From Dryocola sp032000125 (GTDB lineage Bacteria; Pseudomonadota; Gammaproteobacteria; Enterobacterales; Enterobacteriaceae): DNA of 64,000 bases. Shown here in pieces: positions 35,152-43,780 of the stretch. Positions within the stretch are counted from its first letter, which is position 1. Every line of letters begins with the position of its first letter. Made by a program: the position numbers and the translations under genes. The notes under the pieces are model-generated. The model saw only the letters and a program-made list of their open reading frames with translations. It was not told where the DNA came from and searched no databases. The DNA is taken from the NCBI GenBank assembly GCA_032000125.1, contig DAMALH010000019.1, positions 18,977-82,976 on the forward strand, read 5' to 3'.

Positions 35152-36624
35152 ATGTCCGAGTTAAACCCGATTCTGGCGGCCTCAGCGCAAAGCACCGAGG
35201 CATACCAGCAGGCGATTGCCCAGAGCAGCCAGGCCGTGGTGCAGTGGTTACAGCAACCTGAAATGTATCAGGGGAAGACCGTTGCCGAACTGCGCGAACG
35301 TATTACGCTTGATTTTAATCCTCAGGGCCTGGGCAACCAGGCCGCAATCGAACGCGCGATTGAATACTTTTTAAAGGACAGCCTGTCGGTGCATCACCCA
35401 CAGTGCGTCGCGCATTTGCATTGCCCTAGCCTGGTGGTGAGCCAGGCCGCCGAGGTGCTGATTAACGCCACCAACCAGAGCATGGACTCCTGGGATCAAA
35501 GCCCGTCGGCCACCATTATCGAGATGAAGCTTATCGAATGGCTGCGCGCTCAGGTGGGTTATCAGCCGGGCGACGCGGGCGTGTTTACCAGCGGCGGAAC
35601 CCAGAGCAACCTGATGGGGCTGATGCTGGCGCGTGACGCCTTCTTTGCTCGTCAGGGCCATTCAATTCAGCAAGATGGCTTAGTGGGTAACCTGAAAAAG
35701 ATTAAAGTGCTTTGTTCAGAAAACGCCCACTTCTCGGTGCAGAAGAACATGGCTTTACTCGGCCTGGGTTACCAGTCCGTTACGCTTGTGAAAACCGATC
35801 GGTTCGCGCGTATGGACCTGAACGATTTAGCGGAAAAAGTGGCGCAGGCTCAGGCCAACGGTGAGCAGATCCTTGCAATTGTGGCGACAGCAGGCACTAC
35901 GGACGCAGGTGCTATTGACCCGCTGCGTGCCGTGGCAACGCTTGCAGCCGAGCATAATATCTGGGTGCACGTAGATGCCGCATGGGGTGGGGCGTTACTG
36001 CTCTCTGAGAAGTACCGCGACTATCTGGACGGCCTTGAGCTGGTGGACTCCATCACGCTGGATTTCCATAAACAGTTCTTCCAGACCATAAGCTGCGGCG
36101 CATTTCTGTTAAAAGAAGCCCGTCATTACGAGCTGATGCGCTACCAGGCGGCTTACCTGAACTCCGAGTTTGATGAAGCTCAGGGCGTGCCGAACCTGGT
36201 CTCTAAATCGTTGCAGACCACCCGTCGTTTTGATGCGTTAAAACTGTGGATGGGGCTTGAGGCTTTAGGCCAGAAGCAATATGCCGCGATTATCGACAGT
36301 GGCGTGACCCTTGCGCAGGAAGTGGCGCAGTACGTCACTGAGCAAAAAACGCTGGAGCTGGTGATGCAGCCGCAGCTGGCAAGCGTCCTGTTCCGCTATC
36401 GCCCGGTTGAATGGGCAGCAGACCAGGATGCGGCGGTCGCCTTGCTGAACCAAAAAATTGGTGATGCTTTGCTTGAATCCGGGCGTGCAAACGTGGGCGT
36501 GACCGAGTTTAACGGCGTAACCTGCCTGAAGCTGACGCTGCTGAACCCAACGGTCAACCTGGAAGATATTAAAGTCCTGCTGGCGCTGGTCGACAAAACG
36601 GCGAAGCATCTGCTGAGCGCGTAA
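35152..36624 (+). CDS. ddc: L-2,4-diaminobutyrate decarboxylase
   Basis: A 490-residue group II PLP decarboxylase that converts L-2,4-diaminobutyrate to 1,3-diaminopropane. TSGGTQSNLMGLMLARD (146-162), the HVDAAWGGALL block (273-283) and the active lysine K307 (LDFHKQFF) are present. With dat it forms a norspermidine-type polyamine precursor pathway found in Acinetobacter and several Enterobacter-like genera. A strong terminator closes the operon. Confidence 0.93.
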   Translation: MSELNPILAASAQSTEAYQQAIAQSSQAVVQWLQQPEMYQGKTVAELRERITLDFNPQGLGNQAAIERAIEYFLKDSLSVHHPQCVAHLHCPSLVVSQAAEVLINATNQSMDSWDQSPSATIIEMKLIEWLRAQVGYQPGDAGVFTSGGTQSNLMGLMLARDAFFARQGHSIQQDGLVGNLKKIKVLCSENAHFSVQKNMALLGLGYQSVTLVKTDRFARMDLNDLAEKVAQAQANGEQILAIVATAGTTDAGAIDPLRAVATLAAEHNIWVHVDAAWGGALLLSEKYRDYLDGLELVDSITLDFHKQFFQTISCGAFLLKEARHYELMRYQAAYLNSEFDEAQGVPNLVSKSLQTTRRFDALKLWMGLEALGQKQYAAIIDSGVTLAQEVAQYVTEQKTLELVMQPQLASVLFRYRPVEWAADQDAAVALLNQKIGDALLESGRANVGVTEFNGVTCLKLTLLNPTVNLEDIKVLLALVDKTAKHLLSA

Positions 36625-36655
36625 TCCGCACGATTCTGGCAGCAAAAGTTGAAGA

Positions 36656-36690
36656 GCCGATAACACTTTGTGTTATCGGCTTTTTTATTT
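36656..36690 (+). terminator. Terminator of dat-ddc
   Basis: GCCGATAACAC, loop TTT, GTGTTATCGGC, then TTTTTTATTTT; a textbook 11-bp stem. Confidence 0.92.
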
Positions 36691-36731
36691 TCCGGGCACG
36701 GCAGAGAAGAAGAGTTTGCGGTTTGCATAAA

Positions 36732-36742
36732 AATAGTACTGG
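36732..36742 (+). repeat. First copy of the 11-base repeat AATAGTACTGG
   Basis: AATAGTACTGG occurs here, overlapping the LexA box, and again at 36790-36800 just before the antirepressor ribosome site. The pair could be operator half-sites for autoregulation. Confidence 0.6.
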
Positions 36743-36756
36743 ATATTTAAACAGGT
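36737..36756 (+). promoter_or_regulatory. LexA (SOS) box upstream of the antirepressor gene
   Basis: TACTGGATATTTAAACAGGT keeps the invariant CTG-N10-CAG and agrees with TACTGTATATATATACAGTA at 15 of 20 positions by eye. A -10-like TATATT follows at 36761-36766, so LexA would cover the -35 region. Confidence 0.78.
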
Positions 36757-36789
36757 GTTGTATATTCTTTACTCGTTAAGATATCCATT

Positions 36790-36800
36790 AATAGTACTGG
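36790..36800 (+). repeat. Second copy of AATAGTACTGG
   Basis: It lies 58 bases downstream of the first copy, inside the 5' leader, immediately before TTAGGGGG and the ATG at 36813. This second copy has no CAG partner, so it is not a second LexA box. Confidence 0.6.
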
Positions 36801-36812
36801 TTAGGGGGAAAT

Positions 36813-37571
36813 ATGGTGATTCCACTGGAAAATTTTAGTTCGGACGCTCGGTCTCCCATCATGAGCAGCCGTGAAATTGCAGGGCTAACGGGCATCACTC
36901 ATAAAGAAGTGAAGCGTATGGTCAAAAGCCTGGAAACGGCGCAGCGCCTGTCGCAGTCGGTAATGACTAACCAGTATGAGCAAGAAGGCGAAACGCGGCA
37001 GGAGTTTTTGCTTAACAAGCGAGACTCATTGCTGACCGTTGCGAGCGTATCGCCGGGCTTTACGGTAGAAGTGCTGGATCGCTGGCAGGAACGCGAAAAG
37101 AGCATCGGCCTGCCAGATTTTACGAACCCCGCCGTCGCGGCGCATGCCTGGGCCGAACAGTACGAAAAACGCCAGCGTGCAGAGGAGCAGCTTGCTCTGA
37201 TTACCCCCAAGGCAGAGTTCTTTGACTGGTATGTGCAGGTTAATGACACGCTTGGTTTTCGCCAGCTCTGTAAGATGCTTAAGGTGAAAGAGTCGGAATT
37301 CCGTCAATTTTTGCTGGAACGTAACATCATGACCCGCGCAAAAGGCGTTCTGATGCCTTCAGCGGCGCATATCCAGGCGGGGTATTTCACCGTGCATAGC
37401 GGCGCAGGAGAAAACAAGCATACCTGGGCCCAGGCGCGCTTTACCGCATCTGGCGTGAAATGGATTGCTGGCCTTTGGGCAGGGCATCTCGCCACGCAAC
37501 CGATAGACGTACGACCTCCTGAACGCGGTGAAAACACCGCCAGCGCCGCCCTGGGGCACGGCTGGTTTTAG
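36813..37571 (+). CDS. Solitary phage-type antirepressor (Rha plus KilAC/ANT domains)
   Basis: A 252-residue protein with an N-terminal Rha-like segment (MSSREIAGLTGITHKEVKRMVKSL, FLLNKRDSLLTVASVSPGF to about 95) and a C-terminal KilAC/ANT DNA-binding domain from about 128 to 228 (LALITPKAEFFDWYVQV, GFRQLCKMLKVKESEFRQFLLER). Such proteins in lambdoid and P22-like phages inactivate repressors or regulate lysogeny. No other phage gene, integrase or att site surrounds it, so it is either a remnant or a domesticated regulator. The upstream LexA box predicts SOS induction. Confidence 0.82.
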   Translation: MVIPLENFSSDARSPIMSSREIAGLTGITHKEVKRMVKSLETAQRLSQSVMTNQYEQEGETRQEFLLNKRDSLLTVASVSPGFTVEVLDRWQEREKSIGLPDFTNPAVAAHAWAEQYEKRQRAEEQLALITPKAEFFDWYVQVNDTLGFRQLCKMLKVKESEFRQFLLERNIMTRAKGVLMPSAAHIQAGYFTVHSGAGENKHTWAQARFTASGVKWIAGLWAGHLATQPIDVRPPERGENTASAALGHGWF

Positions 37572-37692
37572 GCGCAGGCCTGCGTCACCCGGAGCGATTA
37601 TGTTTTTATTCTTGCGTCCCGTTTAGCGTGAATGCTCGCTTTAAGGGACATCAAGAATCCTCCTCATCCTGGATCGCATAGCGCGTCTGCCG

Positions 37693-39489
37693 TCACGATT
37701 TTTTCCCCGGCAGGATCTCATTCATAATCTGGCTTGCGGTGTCGGCGAAAACTTTCCCGGCGGAACGATCCCCTTTAGCCATCGCAGCCATAAAGGCTTT
37801 CGCCTGTTTCAGGGTGATATGCGGCGGCAGCGGAGCGACTTCCGGATCGGTTTTTACTTCCAGCACTACCGGACGGTCGGCCGTTAATGCTTCCTGCCAG
37901 GCGCCGTGCAACTGTTCTGGATCGTCAACGAAAATACCTTTCAGCCCCAGCGATTCGGCAAACCGGGCATAGCCGACATCTGGAATTTCCTGAGTTGCCT
38001 CAAAACGCGGATTGCCCTCCATCACCCGCTGCTCCCAGGTGACCTGGTTAAGATCCTGATTATTGAATACGCAAACAATAAGGCGTGGGTCGCTCCAGCC
38101 TTGCCAGTATTTCTGAATGGTGATCAGCTCCGCCATATTGTTCATCTGCATTGCTCCGTCTCCTACCAGCGCCACCACCGTTTTTTGCGGGTAAGCGAAT
38201 TTGGCGGCGATGGCGTAGGGGACTGCCGCGCCCATGCAGGCCAGGCCGCCGGATAACGAGGCGCGTTGTCCCTGCTTCACCTTATAATCCCGGGCGAACC
38301 AGTTGGCGCAGGAGCCGGAATCGGAGGTAACGATAGCGTCATCCGGCAGCAGGGGAGACATTTCCCATACCACCCGCTGGGGATTGACCGGTTTGGCCGC
38401 GGCCATCGCCCGCTCTTCCAGCGTTTGCCACCACGCTTTTACGCCCAGGGCTATCTCTTCCTGCCAGCTACGATCGCTTTTATGTTGCAACAGCGGCAGC
38501 AGCGCACGCAGGGTTTCCGCCGCGTCTCCGTGCAGATTAACTTCAACCGGATAGCGCAGCCCAAGCATTGCCGGATCGATATCCACCTGTACGGCGCGCG
38601 CCTGTCCCTCTTTCGGCAGAAATTCTGTCCACGGGAAACCCGTGCCGATCATCAGCAGGGTATCGCAGTTCATCATCATGTCGTAAGACGGCTTGGTGCC
38701 AAGCAGGCCAATCGAGCCGGTAATAAAAGGCGCGTCGTCCGGCAGGACATCCTTGCCCAGCAGCGCTTTTGCCACTCCGGCGCCAAGAACGTTGGCTAAT
38801 TGCACCACTTCCAGTGCCGCGCCGCGTGCGCCGGCTCCTACCAGGATCGCCACTTTCTGACCGGCGTTAAGAACATCCGCCGCCCGTTGAAGATCCGCCT
38901 TATACGGCACTATTTTCGGGCGCTGGTAACCCGTTCCCGAATGGGTGAAGCCATGGGTATGCGGCGGTGCCTGCCAGGGTTCGTCCTGAATATCCTTTGG
39001 TAAGATAAGCACCGTCACGCCATTCTGCGCCACCGCGATACGAACGCCGCGATCCACCAGGTGCCGCAACTGGCTGGGTGAAGCCACCTCCTGCACAAAG
39101 TTCGCCACGTCGGCGAAAACACGGTCGAGGTTTAGCTCCTGCTGATAACTCGCGCCGCGCGCGGTTACTTCCGCCTGACCAGAGATAGCCAGCACCGGCG
39201 AGTGGTCAAGCTTAGCGTCATATAAACCGGTCAGCAGGTGGGTGGCGCCAGGACCTCCCGTGGAGAGGCACACTCCCAGCTCGCCGGTAAATTTAGCATG
39301 CCCCGCCGCCATAAACGCCGCCATCTCTTCGTGACGCACCTGAATAAACTCAATGCCATCGCCCGCTTTATTCGCGCGTTGCAGGGCGCCAAGCACGCCG
39401 TTGATGCCATCGCCGGGATAACCATAGATCCGTGTGACGCCCCAGGCTTTCAGGCGCTCAATGAAAAAGTCGCTGGTCATTGTCGTCAT
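37693..39489 (-). CDS. Thiamine diphosphate enzyme, PoxB/acetolactate synthase-like
   Basis: A 598-residue TPP-dependent enzyme in the pyruvate oxidase/decarboxylase/acetolactate family. The Pyr domain has GYPGDGINGVLGAL and the cofactor-activating Glu in QVRHEEMAAF (54 or 55). The PP domain carries GDGAMQMNNMAEL and closes VFNNQDLNQVTWEQR. Substrate is not determinable; pyruvate is the default guess. ATG 39489 is used (AGGGG upstream), not the frame opening at 39546. It stands alone between the antirepressor and the sulfatase locus. Confidence 0.82.
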   Translation of the reverse strand: MTTMTSDFFIERLKAWGVTRIYGYPGDGINGVLGALQRANKAGDGIEFIQVRHEEMAAFMAAGHAKFTGELGVCLSTGGPGATHLLTGLYDAKLDHSPVLAISGQAEVTARGASYQQELNLDRVFADVANFVQEVASPSQLRHLVDRGVRIAVAQNGVTVLILPKDIQDEPWQAPPHTHGFTHSGTGYQRPKIVPYKADLQRAADVLNAGQKVAILVGAGARGAALEVVQLANVLGAGVAKALLGKDVLPDDAPFITGSIGLLGTKPSYDMMMNCDTLLMIGTGFPWTEFLPKEGQARAVQVDIDPAMLGLRYPVEVNLHGDAAETLRALLPLLQHKSDRSWQEEIALGVKAWWQTLEERAMAAAKPVNPQRVVWEMSPLLPDDAIVTSDSGSCANWFARDYKVKQGQRASLSGGLACMGAAVPYAIAAKFAYPQKTVVALVGDGAMQMNNMAELITIQKYWQGWSDPRLIVCVFNNQDLNQVTWEQRVMEGNPRFEATQEIPDVGYARFAESLGLKGIFVDDPEQLHGAWQEALTADRPVVLEVKTDPEVAPLPPHITLKQAKAFMAAMAKGDRSAGKVFADTASQIMNEILPGKKS

Positions 39490-39642
39490 CGTTTTTCCCC
39501 TGGCTGATAAAGGTGAACAGTCGTTAAGGATAGTTCCAATTAACAAGCTATGCGGGAAAGCAGCGGGGTCTTGAGGGGAGGGAGCAGAAAGTGGGTTAAC
39601 CTTATTGCGCTATGCCGGTGATTTCACCCCGGCGAAAAGCTT

Positions 39643-39665
39643 CGGCTCCGAACTAACCGGAGCCG
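39643..39665 (-). terminator. Terminator after the first MFS carrier gene
   Basis: CGGCTCCG and CGGAGCCG form an 8-bp stem over a 7-base loop, 7 bases after the stop; on the minus strand AAGCTTTTCG follows. Confidence 0.6.
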
Positions 39666-39671
39666 GTATCG

Positions 39672-41015
39672 TTACAGTGTTTTACTGGTCTGTGAGTTTT
39701 TCTTAAGACCGGTTTTCATCGCAAATAGTATGACGGTTATCAGGCTTATCGAAAGCATGACCACGTTCACCAACAGGCCCATGCCAAAATCCCCGGTCAT
39801 GTCCTTGACATAACCCATCGCCGTTGGGCCAAAAAAGCCGCCCAGGTTGCCGATGGAATTAATCACCGCAATTCCGCCAGCCGCCGCCGACCCAACCATA
39901 AATAAGGGAGGCAGGGTCCAGAAAACGGGTAATACGGCAAACAGGCCTGCTGACGTCAGAGTGAGGCCCAGGATGTTTAATAGCGCTCCTGTGCTGAAGG
40001 CGGTAATAGCAATGCCTATAATGGCGAGCGTTAACGGCGCGACGATATGGAATACGCGTTCGTTATGGCGATCCGAACGTTTACCCCACCATAGCAATGC
40101 AATTACGGCAGCGATATAAGGTATAACTGACAGGAATCCTGTGGCAATAAACGAAAATCCGGCATTCTTAATCAACTGCGGTAGCCAGAAGTTAACCGTC
40201 GCGTTGGTCATCGAAATACCCAGAAAAATAAGCGCCAGACTGAGCACCAGAGGGTGGAAAAATATACGTGAAACTTTGACGCTGGCTTTTTTCTCACGCT
40301 CGTTGAAATCCTGATCCAACGCTTTGCGTGCAACATCTTTTTCCTGTTGGGTTAGCCAACTTACATCTTCCACTTTTTCCGGCAGGCGTAATAAAACAAT
40401 AACGCCGAGAATAAGCGCCGGGAAGGCTTCAATGATAAACAGCCATTGCCATCCCTCAAGCCCGCTGTGCGCGCCGCCAGCCAGAATCAGCCCCGACACC
40501 GGCCCGCCGATAATGGTTGCCAGTGGATTAGACAATAAAAGAAAGCCCACAATCTGTGCCCGTCGTTTGTTAGGGAACCACTGCGTTAAATAATAAAGAA
40601 TGCCCGGATAAAAACCGGCTTCCGCCGCGCCGAGCAGGAAACGCAGTACAAGAAATGTTTTTGCATCCCATACAAAAGCCGTACAGGCGGACAGCAAACC
40701 CCAGGTAATCATTATGCGGGCAATCCAGCGCCGGGCCCCCACTTTGGCTAACATCAGATTGCTTGGCACTTCAAAAATAAAATAGCTAATAAAAAAAATA
40801 CCGCTGCCAAGGCCAAAGGCGGTGGCCGATAAGCCAATATCTTCGCGCATGGTTAAAGCCGCAAACCCAACGTTAACCCGGTCAAGAAAAGCGGCGAAAT
40901 AGCACAACACTAAAAACGGTAATAACCGTAAGGCGATTTTATTGAAGGTCTTCTGCGTCACTTCGCTTTCTGTATGCAAGGTTCCTGTAGACCTCAGGGA
41001 GGTTTCTTGTGACAT
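39672..41015 (-). CDS. MFS transporter, anion:cation symporter type, paired with a sulfatase
   Basis: A 447-residue 12-helix major facilitator carrier of the ACS family. LDRVNVGFAAL near the first helix and EAGFYPGILYYLTQWFPNKRRAQ in the helix 4-5 area are family hallmarks. It lies 23 bases downstream of the sulfatase gene at 41039, so both are probably one operon. The substrate is probably a small organic acid or sulfated compound handled by that sulfatase; this is inference. Confidence 0.82.
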   Translation of the reverse strand: MSQETSLRSTGTLHTESEVTQKTFNKIALRLLPFLVLCYFAAFLDRVNVGFAALTMREDIGLSATAFGLGSGIFFISYFIFEVPSNLMLAKVGARRWIARIMITWGLLSACTAFVWDAKTFLVLRFLLGAAEAGFYPGILYYLTQWFPNKRRAQIVGFLLLSNPLATIIGGPVSGLILAGGAHSGLEGWQWLFIIEAFPALILGVIVLLRLPEKVEDVSWLTQQEKDVARKALDQDFNEREKKASVKVSRIFFHPLVLSLALIFLGISMTNATVNFWLPQLIKNAGFSFIATGFLSVIPYIAAVIALLWWGKRSDRHNERVFHIVAPLTLAIIGIAITAFSTGALLNILGLTLTSAGLFAVLPVFWTLPPLFMVGSAAAGGIAVINSIGNLGGFFGPTAMGYVKDMTGDFGMGLLVNVVMLSISLITVILFAMKTGLKKNSQTSKTL

Positions 41016-41038
41016 GATGTTCTGCCTTTTTTATTGTA

Positions 41039-42550
41039 TTAGCCGAAGCCAACAACCTGTCCCGGATCGGAAGAGGTTGCCAGCGGAGGAAAATGAATAC
41101 CGCGTTGACCAGAGAGTCCCCGGTTGGTGGGCATGACAAAGGGAGGTGCTTCACAGCCTATAAAGGTGCCATCCTTAATCCACGCCAGATCGCTGCCGTA
41201 GAGTTCTTGCAGCAGATGTTGTTTCAGCCTGGCGACGACATCCTGCAGCTCCTCGTTCCGGTAGAGATCCTGTTGTTCACCCGGGTCGTTCTCTAAATTG
41301 AACAACTGGAAGTGGTTGCCCGCCGGATACCAGATAAGTTTAAATTGCCCGTCGGTCAGCATGCGGGAGGCAAGCGCGCCCTCAAGGCTCTCGCCATAGA
41401 ATGTGCTGCGCCGCTGCTCGCCTGTCATCGTGAGGCCGTCGCAGCTTTCCGGTATGGCGATATCACACAGCGTCAGCAGGGTCGGCATAATGTCCTGTAA
41501 ACCCACCAGACGGTTATCCACGCTGCCAGGCTGAATACGTTTTGAATTCGCCCGGTCCACGACAAGCATCGGTATTTGTGCGGAGCCTTGATAAAAATAG
41601 CGTTTAGCGTACATGCCATGATCGCCAAGCATATCGCCGTGGTCGCTGGTAAAAACAATGATGGTATCATCCAGGATCCCTTCCTCCCGCAGCGAGCCTA
41701 TCAGCAGGCGAATCTGGTGATCGATATGGGTGCATTGGGCATAAAACGCACGGCGCATATCGTCGTACTGTTCAGGCGGCAAAGGCGGCTTTAGCTGTTG
41801 ATTAATGGCGAGCGCATAGGGGAGATCCTCCGCCTGTGACCATTCACTCTGCTGCGGCCCGTCAATGCTGCGTTGGCGATAACGGTCGAAATAGGTGTTC
41901 AGGGGCACAATAGGTGGATGAGGCTGGGTGTAGGAGACATACCAGAACGCGGGGCGTGTCGGGTCCCGGCGGCGGATATTTTTCGCGGCCGTTTGGGTTA
42001 TCCAGTTGGTCACATGCAGCTTTTCTTCCAGATGCCACGTCCGCCAGCTATATTCGTTATTGCTCATTCCATGCATAAATTGCTGGCCAGCGTGACCATT
42101 TTCCGCGAGGAAAATTTCATAATCATCCACGCCCCCCAAATGGCTGCGCCCCTCTTCAGCGATAAAGGTTTCCTCGAAACCAATACGGTCGCGCGTAGGA
42201 AAAACATGCAGTTTCCCGGTTGCGGAGGTTTGATAACCGGCGCGGGTAAACGTATTAGCAAGCGTTGGCATATCCGGCATCGGTAGCGCGGGCTGGAAAA
42301 TGCGGTCGCCGTGTTTTCTGGAGGTCGAGCCGGTCATGATAGTTCTGCGCGCCGGAATACAGATCGGACAGGGAGACCACGCGTTGGGAAAATGGACGCC
42401 CAAACGCGCCAGGTTATCGATAGTTGGCGTTTCAATGAAACGGTTGCCTGCAAAACCAAACAGGTGCCCCGGCCATTGATCCACGGTGATAAACAGCACG
42501 TGGGGGCGTTTGGCTGCCGCTCCGGCCATCTGTGGAGAGTTTTCAATCAT
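41039..42550 (-). CDS. Type I sulfatase, cytoplasmic, Cys-type
   Basis: A 503-residue alkaline-phosphatase-superfamily sulfatase. The formylglycine site CIPAR begins at C64; the metal Asp is in ITVDQW (near D24) and FTSDHGDMLGDHG gives the other ligands. It resembles choline-sulfatase and arylsulfatase types. No signal peptide is present, so it acts in the cytoplasm. Cys-to-formylglycine conversion needs a maturase; a radical SAM maturase gene is at 51373. It is transcribed with the MFS carrier and away from a LysR regulator. Confidence 0.85.
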   Translation of the reverse strand: MIENSPQMAGAAAKRPHVLFITVDQWPGHLFGFAGNRFIETPTIDNLARLGVHFPNAWSPCPICIPARRTIMTGSTSRKHGDRIFQPALPMPDMPTLANTFTRAGYQTSATGKLHVFPTRDRIGFEETFIAEEGRSHLGGVDDYEIFLAENGHAGQQFMHGMSNNEYSWRTWHLEEKLHVTNWITQTAAKNIRRRDPTRPAFWYVSYTQPHPPIVPLNTYFDRYRQRSIDGPQQSEWSQAEDLPYALAINQQLKPPLPPEQYDDMRRAFYAQCTHIDHQIRLLIGSLREEGILDDTIIVFTSDHGDMLGDHGMYAKRYFYQGSAQIPMLVVDRANSKRIQPGSVDNRLVGLQDIMPTLLTLCDIAIPESCDGLTMTGEQRRSTFYGESLEGALASRMLTDGQFKLIWYPAGNHFQLFNLENDPGEQQDLYRNEELQDVVARLKQHLLQELYGSDLAWIKDGTFIGCEAPPFVMPTNRGLSGQRGIHFPPLATSSDPGQVVGFG

Positions 42551-42658
42551 TATTTCTACTCTTTCAAAAGGTTACGTTATTTACCCTTGGGACTGAAAAT
42601 GTTTTCCCTGGTGAAAGCATTGTCATTGAAAAGGATATGTAATAAAAAATGAGCTACA

Positions 42659-42675
42659 AATTAGATTTACTAATT
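42659..42675. promoter_or_regulatory. Inverted repeat in the sulfatase-LysR divergent promoter region
   Basis: AATTAG-ATTTA-CTAATT has 6-bp arms and fits the T-N11-A LysR box. It lies 33-49 bases before the regulator start. Confidence 0.5.
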
Positions 42676-42707
42676 AATCATCTTGTAATTACATTCAGGT
42701 CACATTT

Positions 42708-43628
42708 ATGGATCAAAAAAGCCTGACGGCATTTGTTGTGCTGGCAGAAGAACTGCAATTTAGCCGGGCGGCGAAAAGGCTGCACGTCACGCAGTCGGCG
42801 TTAAGTCAGCAGATTGCGCGCCTTGAGAAAGAGCTGGAGGTAGAGCTTTTTAAACGAACAAAGCGCAGCGTCCGTTTGTCGGAATGCGGACATGTTTTTT
42901 TACCCGATGCGCAAAAAGTGATTAATGACATCACAAAGGCGGCAGAAACCGCGCGTCGAGCCGCAAGGGGGCAGGTTGGGAGAATCGCCATTGCCTACGT
43001 TGATGCGGCACCTTTTAGCCTGCTCTCACCCGTGATAATGCAGTTTCGCAAATCGTTTCCCGATGTTGAAATGGTGCTGCATGAGATGACGTCTACCGAG
43101 CAGTTTGACGCTTTGCAGAACGATCGCATCGATATCGGTTTGCTGCGGCCACTGTATAAGGCGGAGTGGATGCGCACCGTGACGTTATTGCAGGAGCCTT
43201 ACGTAGTGGCGATGCATAAAGAACATGAGCTGGCCGGGCTGGAAGAGGTCCATATTCGCGCGCTTATCCAGCAGAAATTTCTTTTTACCTGCAAAGAGAA
43301 AGCAAAATATATCTACAGCAACTGGGATGCGATATTTTCCCACCACGGAATGCTGCCGATAGTGGTCCAGGAAGTGAATCAGCTTCACGCCATGTTAAGC
43401 CTGGTCGGCGCAGGCATGGGGCTGGCGCTACTGCCGTTGTCTGTCGCGCAGAATAACAATCATGGGGTGGTTTATCGTACAATTATCGGTATCGATACGC
43501 CCAGCGCGCAATTGAACCTGGCCTGGCGAGACGGTAGAAATAATACCCTGATAGGCCATTTTATTCACACCGCAAGGCAGGTCAGCGCAAAGTTGAAAAG
43601 AGAAATGGTTTTATCAACGGAGCAGTGA
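42708..43628 (+). CDS. LysR-family regulator of the first sulfatase locus
   Basis: A 306-residue LysR regulator: winged helix at the start (FVVLAEELQFSRAAKRLHVTQSALSQQIARLEKELE) and a periplasmic-binding-like effector domain afterward. Divergence from the sulfatase-MFS operon and a T-N11-A palindrome between them suggest it controls that operon. The inducer is unknown. Confidence 0.85.
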   Translation: MDQKSLTAFVVLAEELQFSRAAKRLHVTQSALSQQIARLEKELEVELFKRTKRSVRLSECGHVFLPDAQKVINDITKAAETARRAARGQVGRIAIAYVDAAPFSLLSPVIMQFRKSFPDVEMVLHEMTSTEQFDALQNDRIDIGLLRPLYKAEWMRTVTLLQEPYVVAMHKEHELAGLEEVHIRALIQQKFLFTCKEKAKYIYSNWDAIFSHHGMLPIVVQEVNQLHAMLSLVGAGMGLALLPLSVAQNNNHGVVYRTIIGIDTPSAQLNLAWRDGRNNTLIGHFIHTARQVSAKLKREMVLSTEQ

Positions 43629-43647
43629 GCGCAGCGCCGGTAAAATG

Positions 43648-43680
43648 GGGCCGGACATTACCCGGCCTGTTTTATTTTAT
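43648..43680 (+). terminator. Terminator after the LysR gene
   Basis: GGCCGG, loop ACATTAC, CCGGCC, then TGTTTTATTTTAT. Confidence 0.75.
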
Positions 43681-43780
43681 CCGCATTATTGCTTATCCCG
43701 GCGCTGGCTTTCCGGGCAGAATTAAGCCGTGCGAATCTGCCAGGGCTGATGCCTCTGTCAGGTGTTATCCGGCGAGGGCA

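Noticed and set aside
36600..37700. Prophage or integrated element around the antirepressor
   Set aside because: No integrase, structural gene, tRNA target or direct repeat of attachment type was seen.
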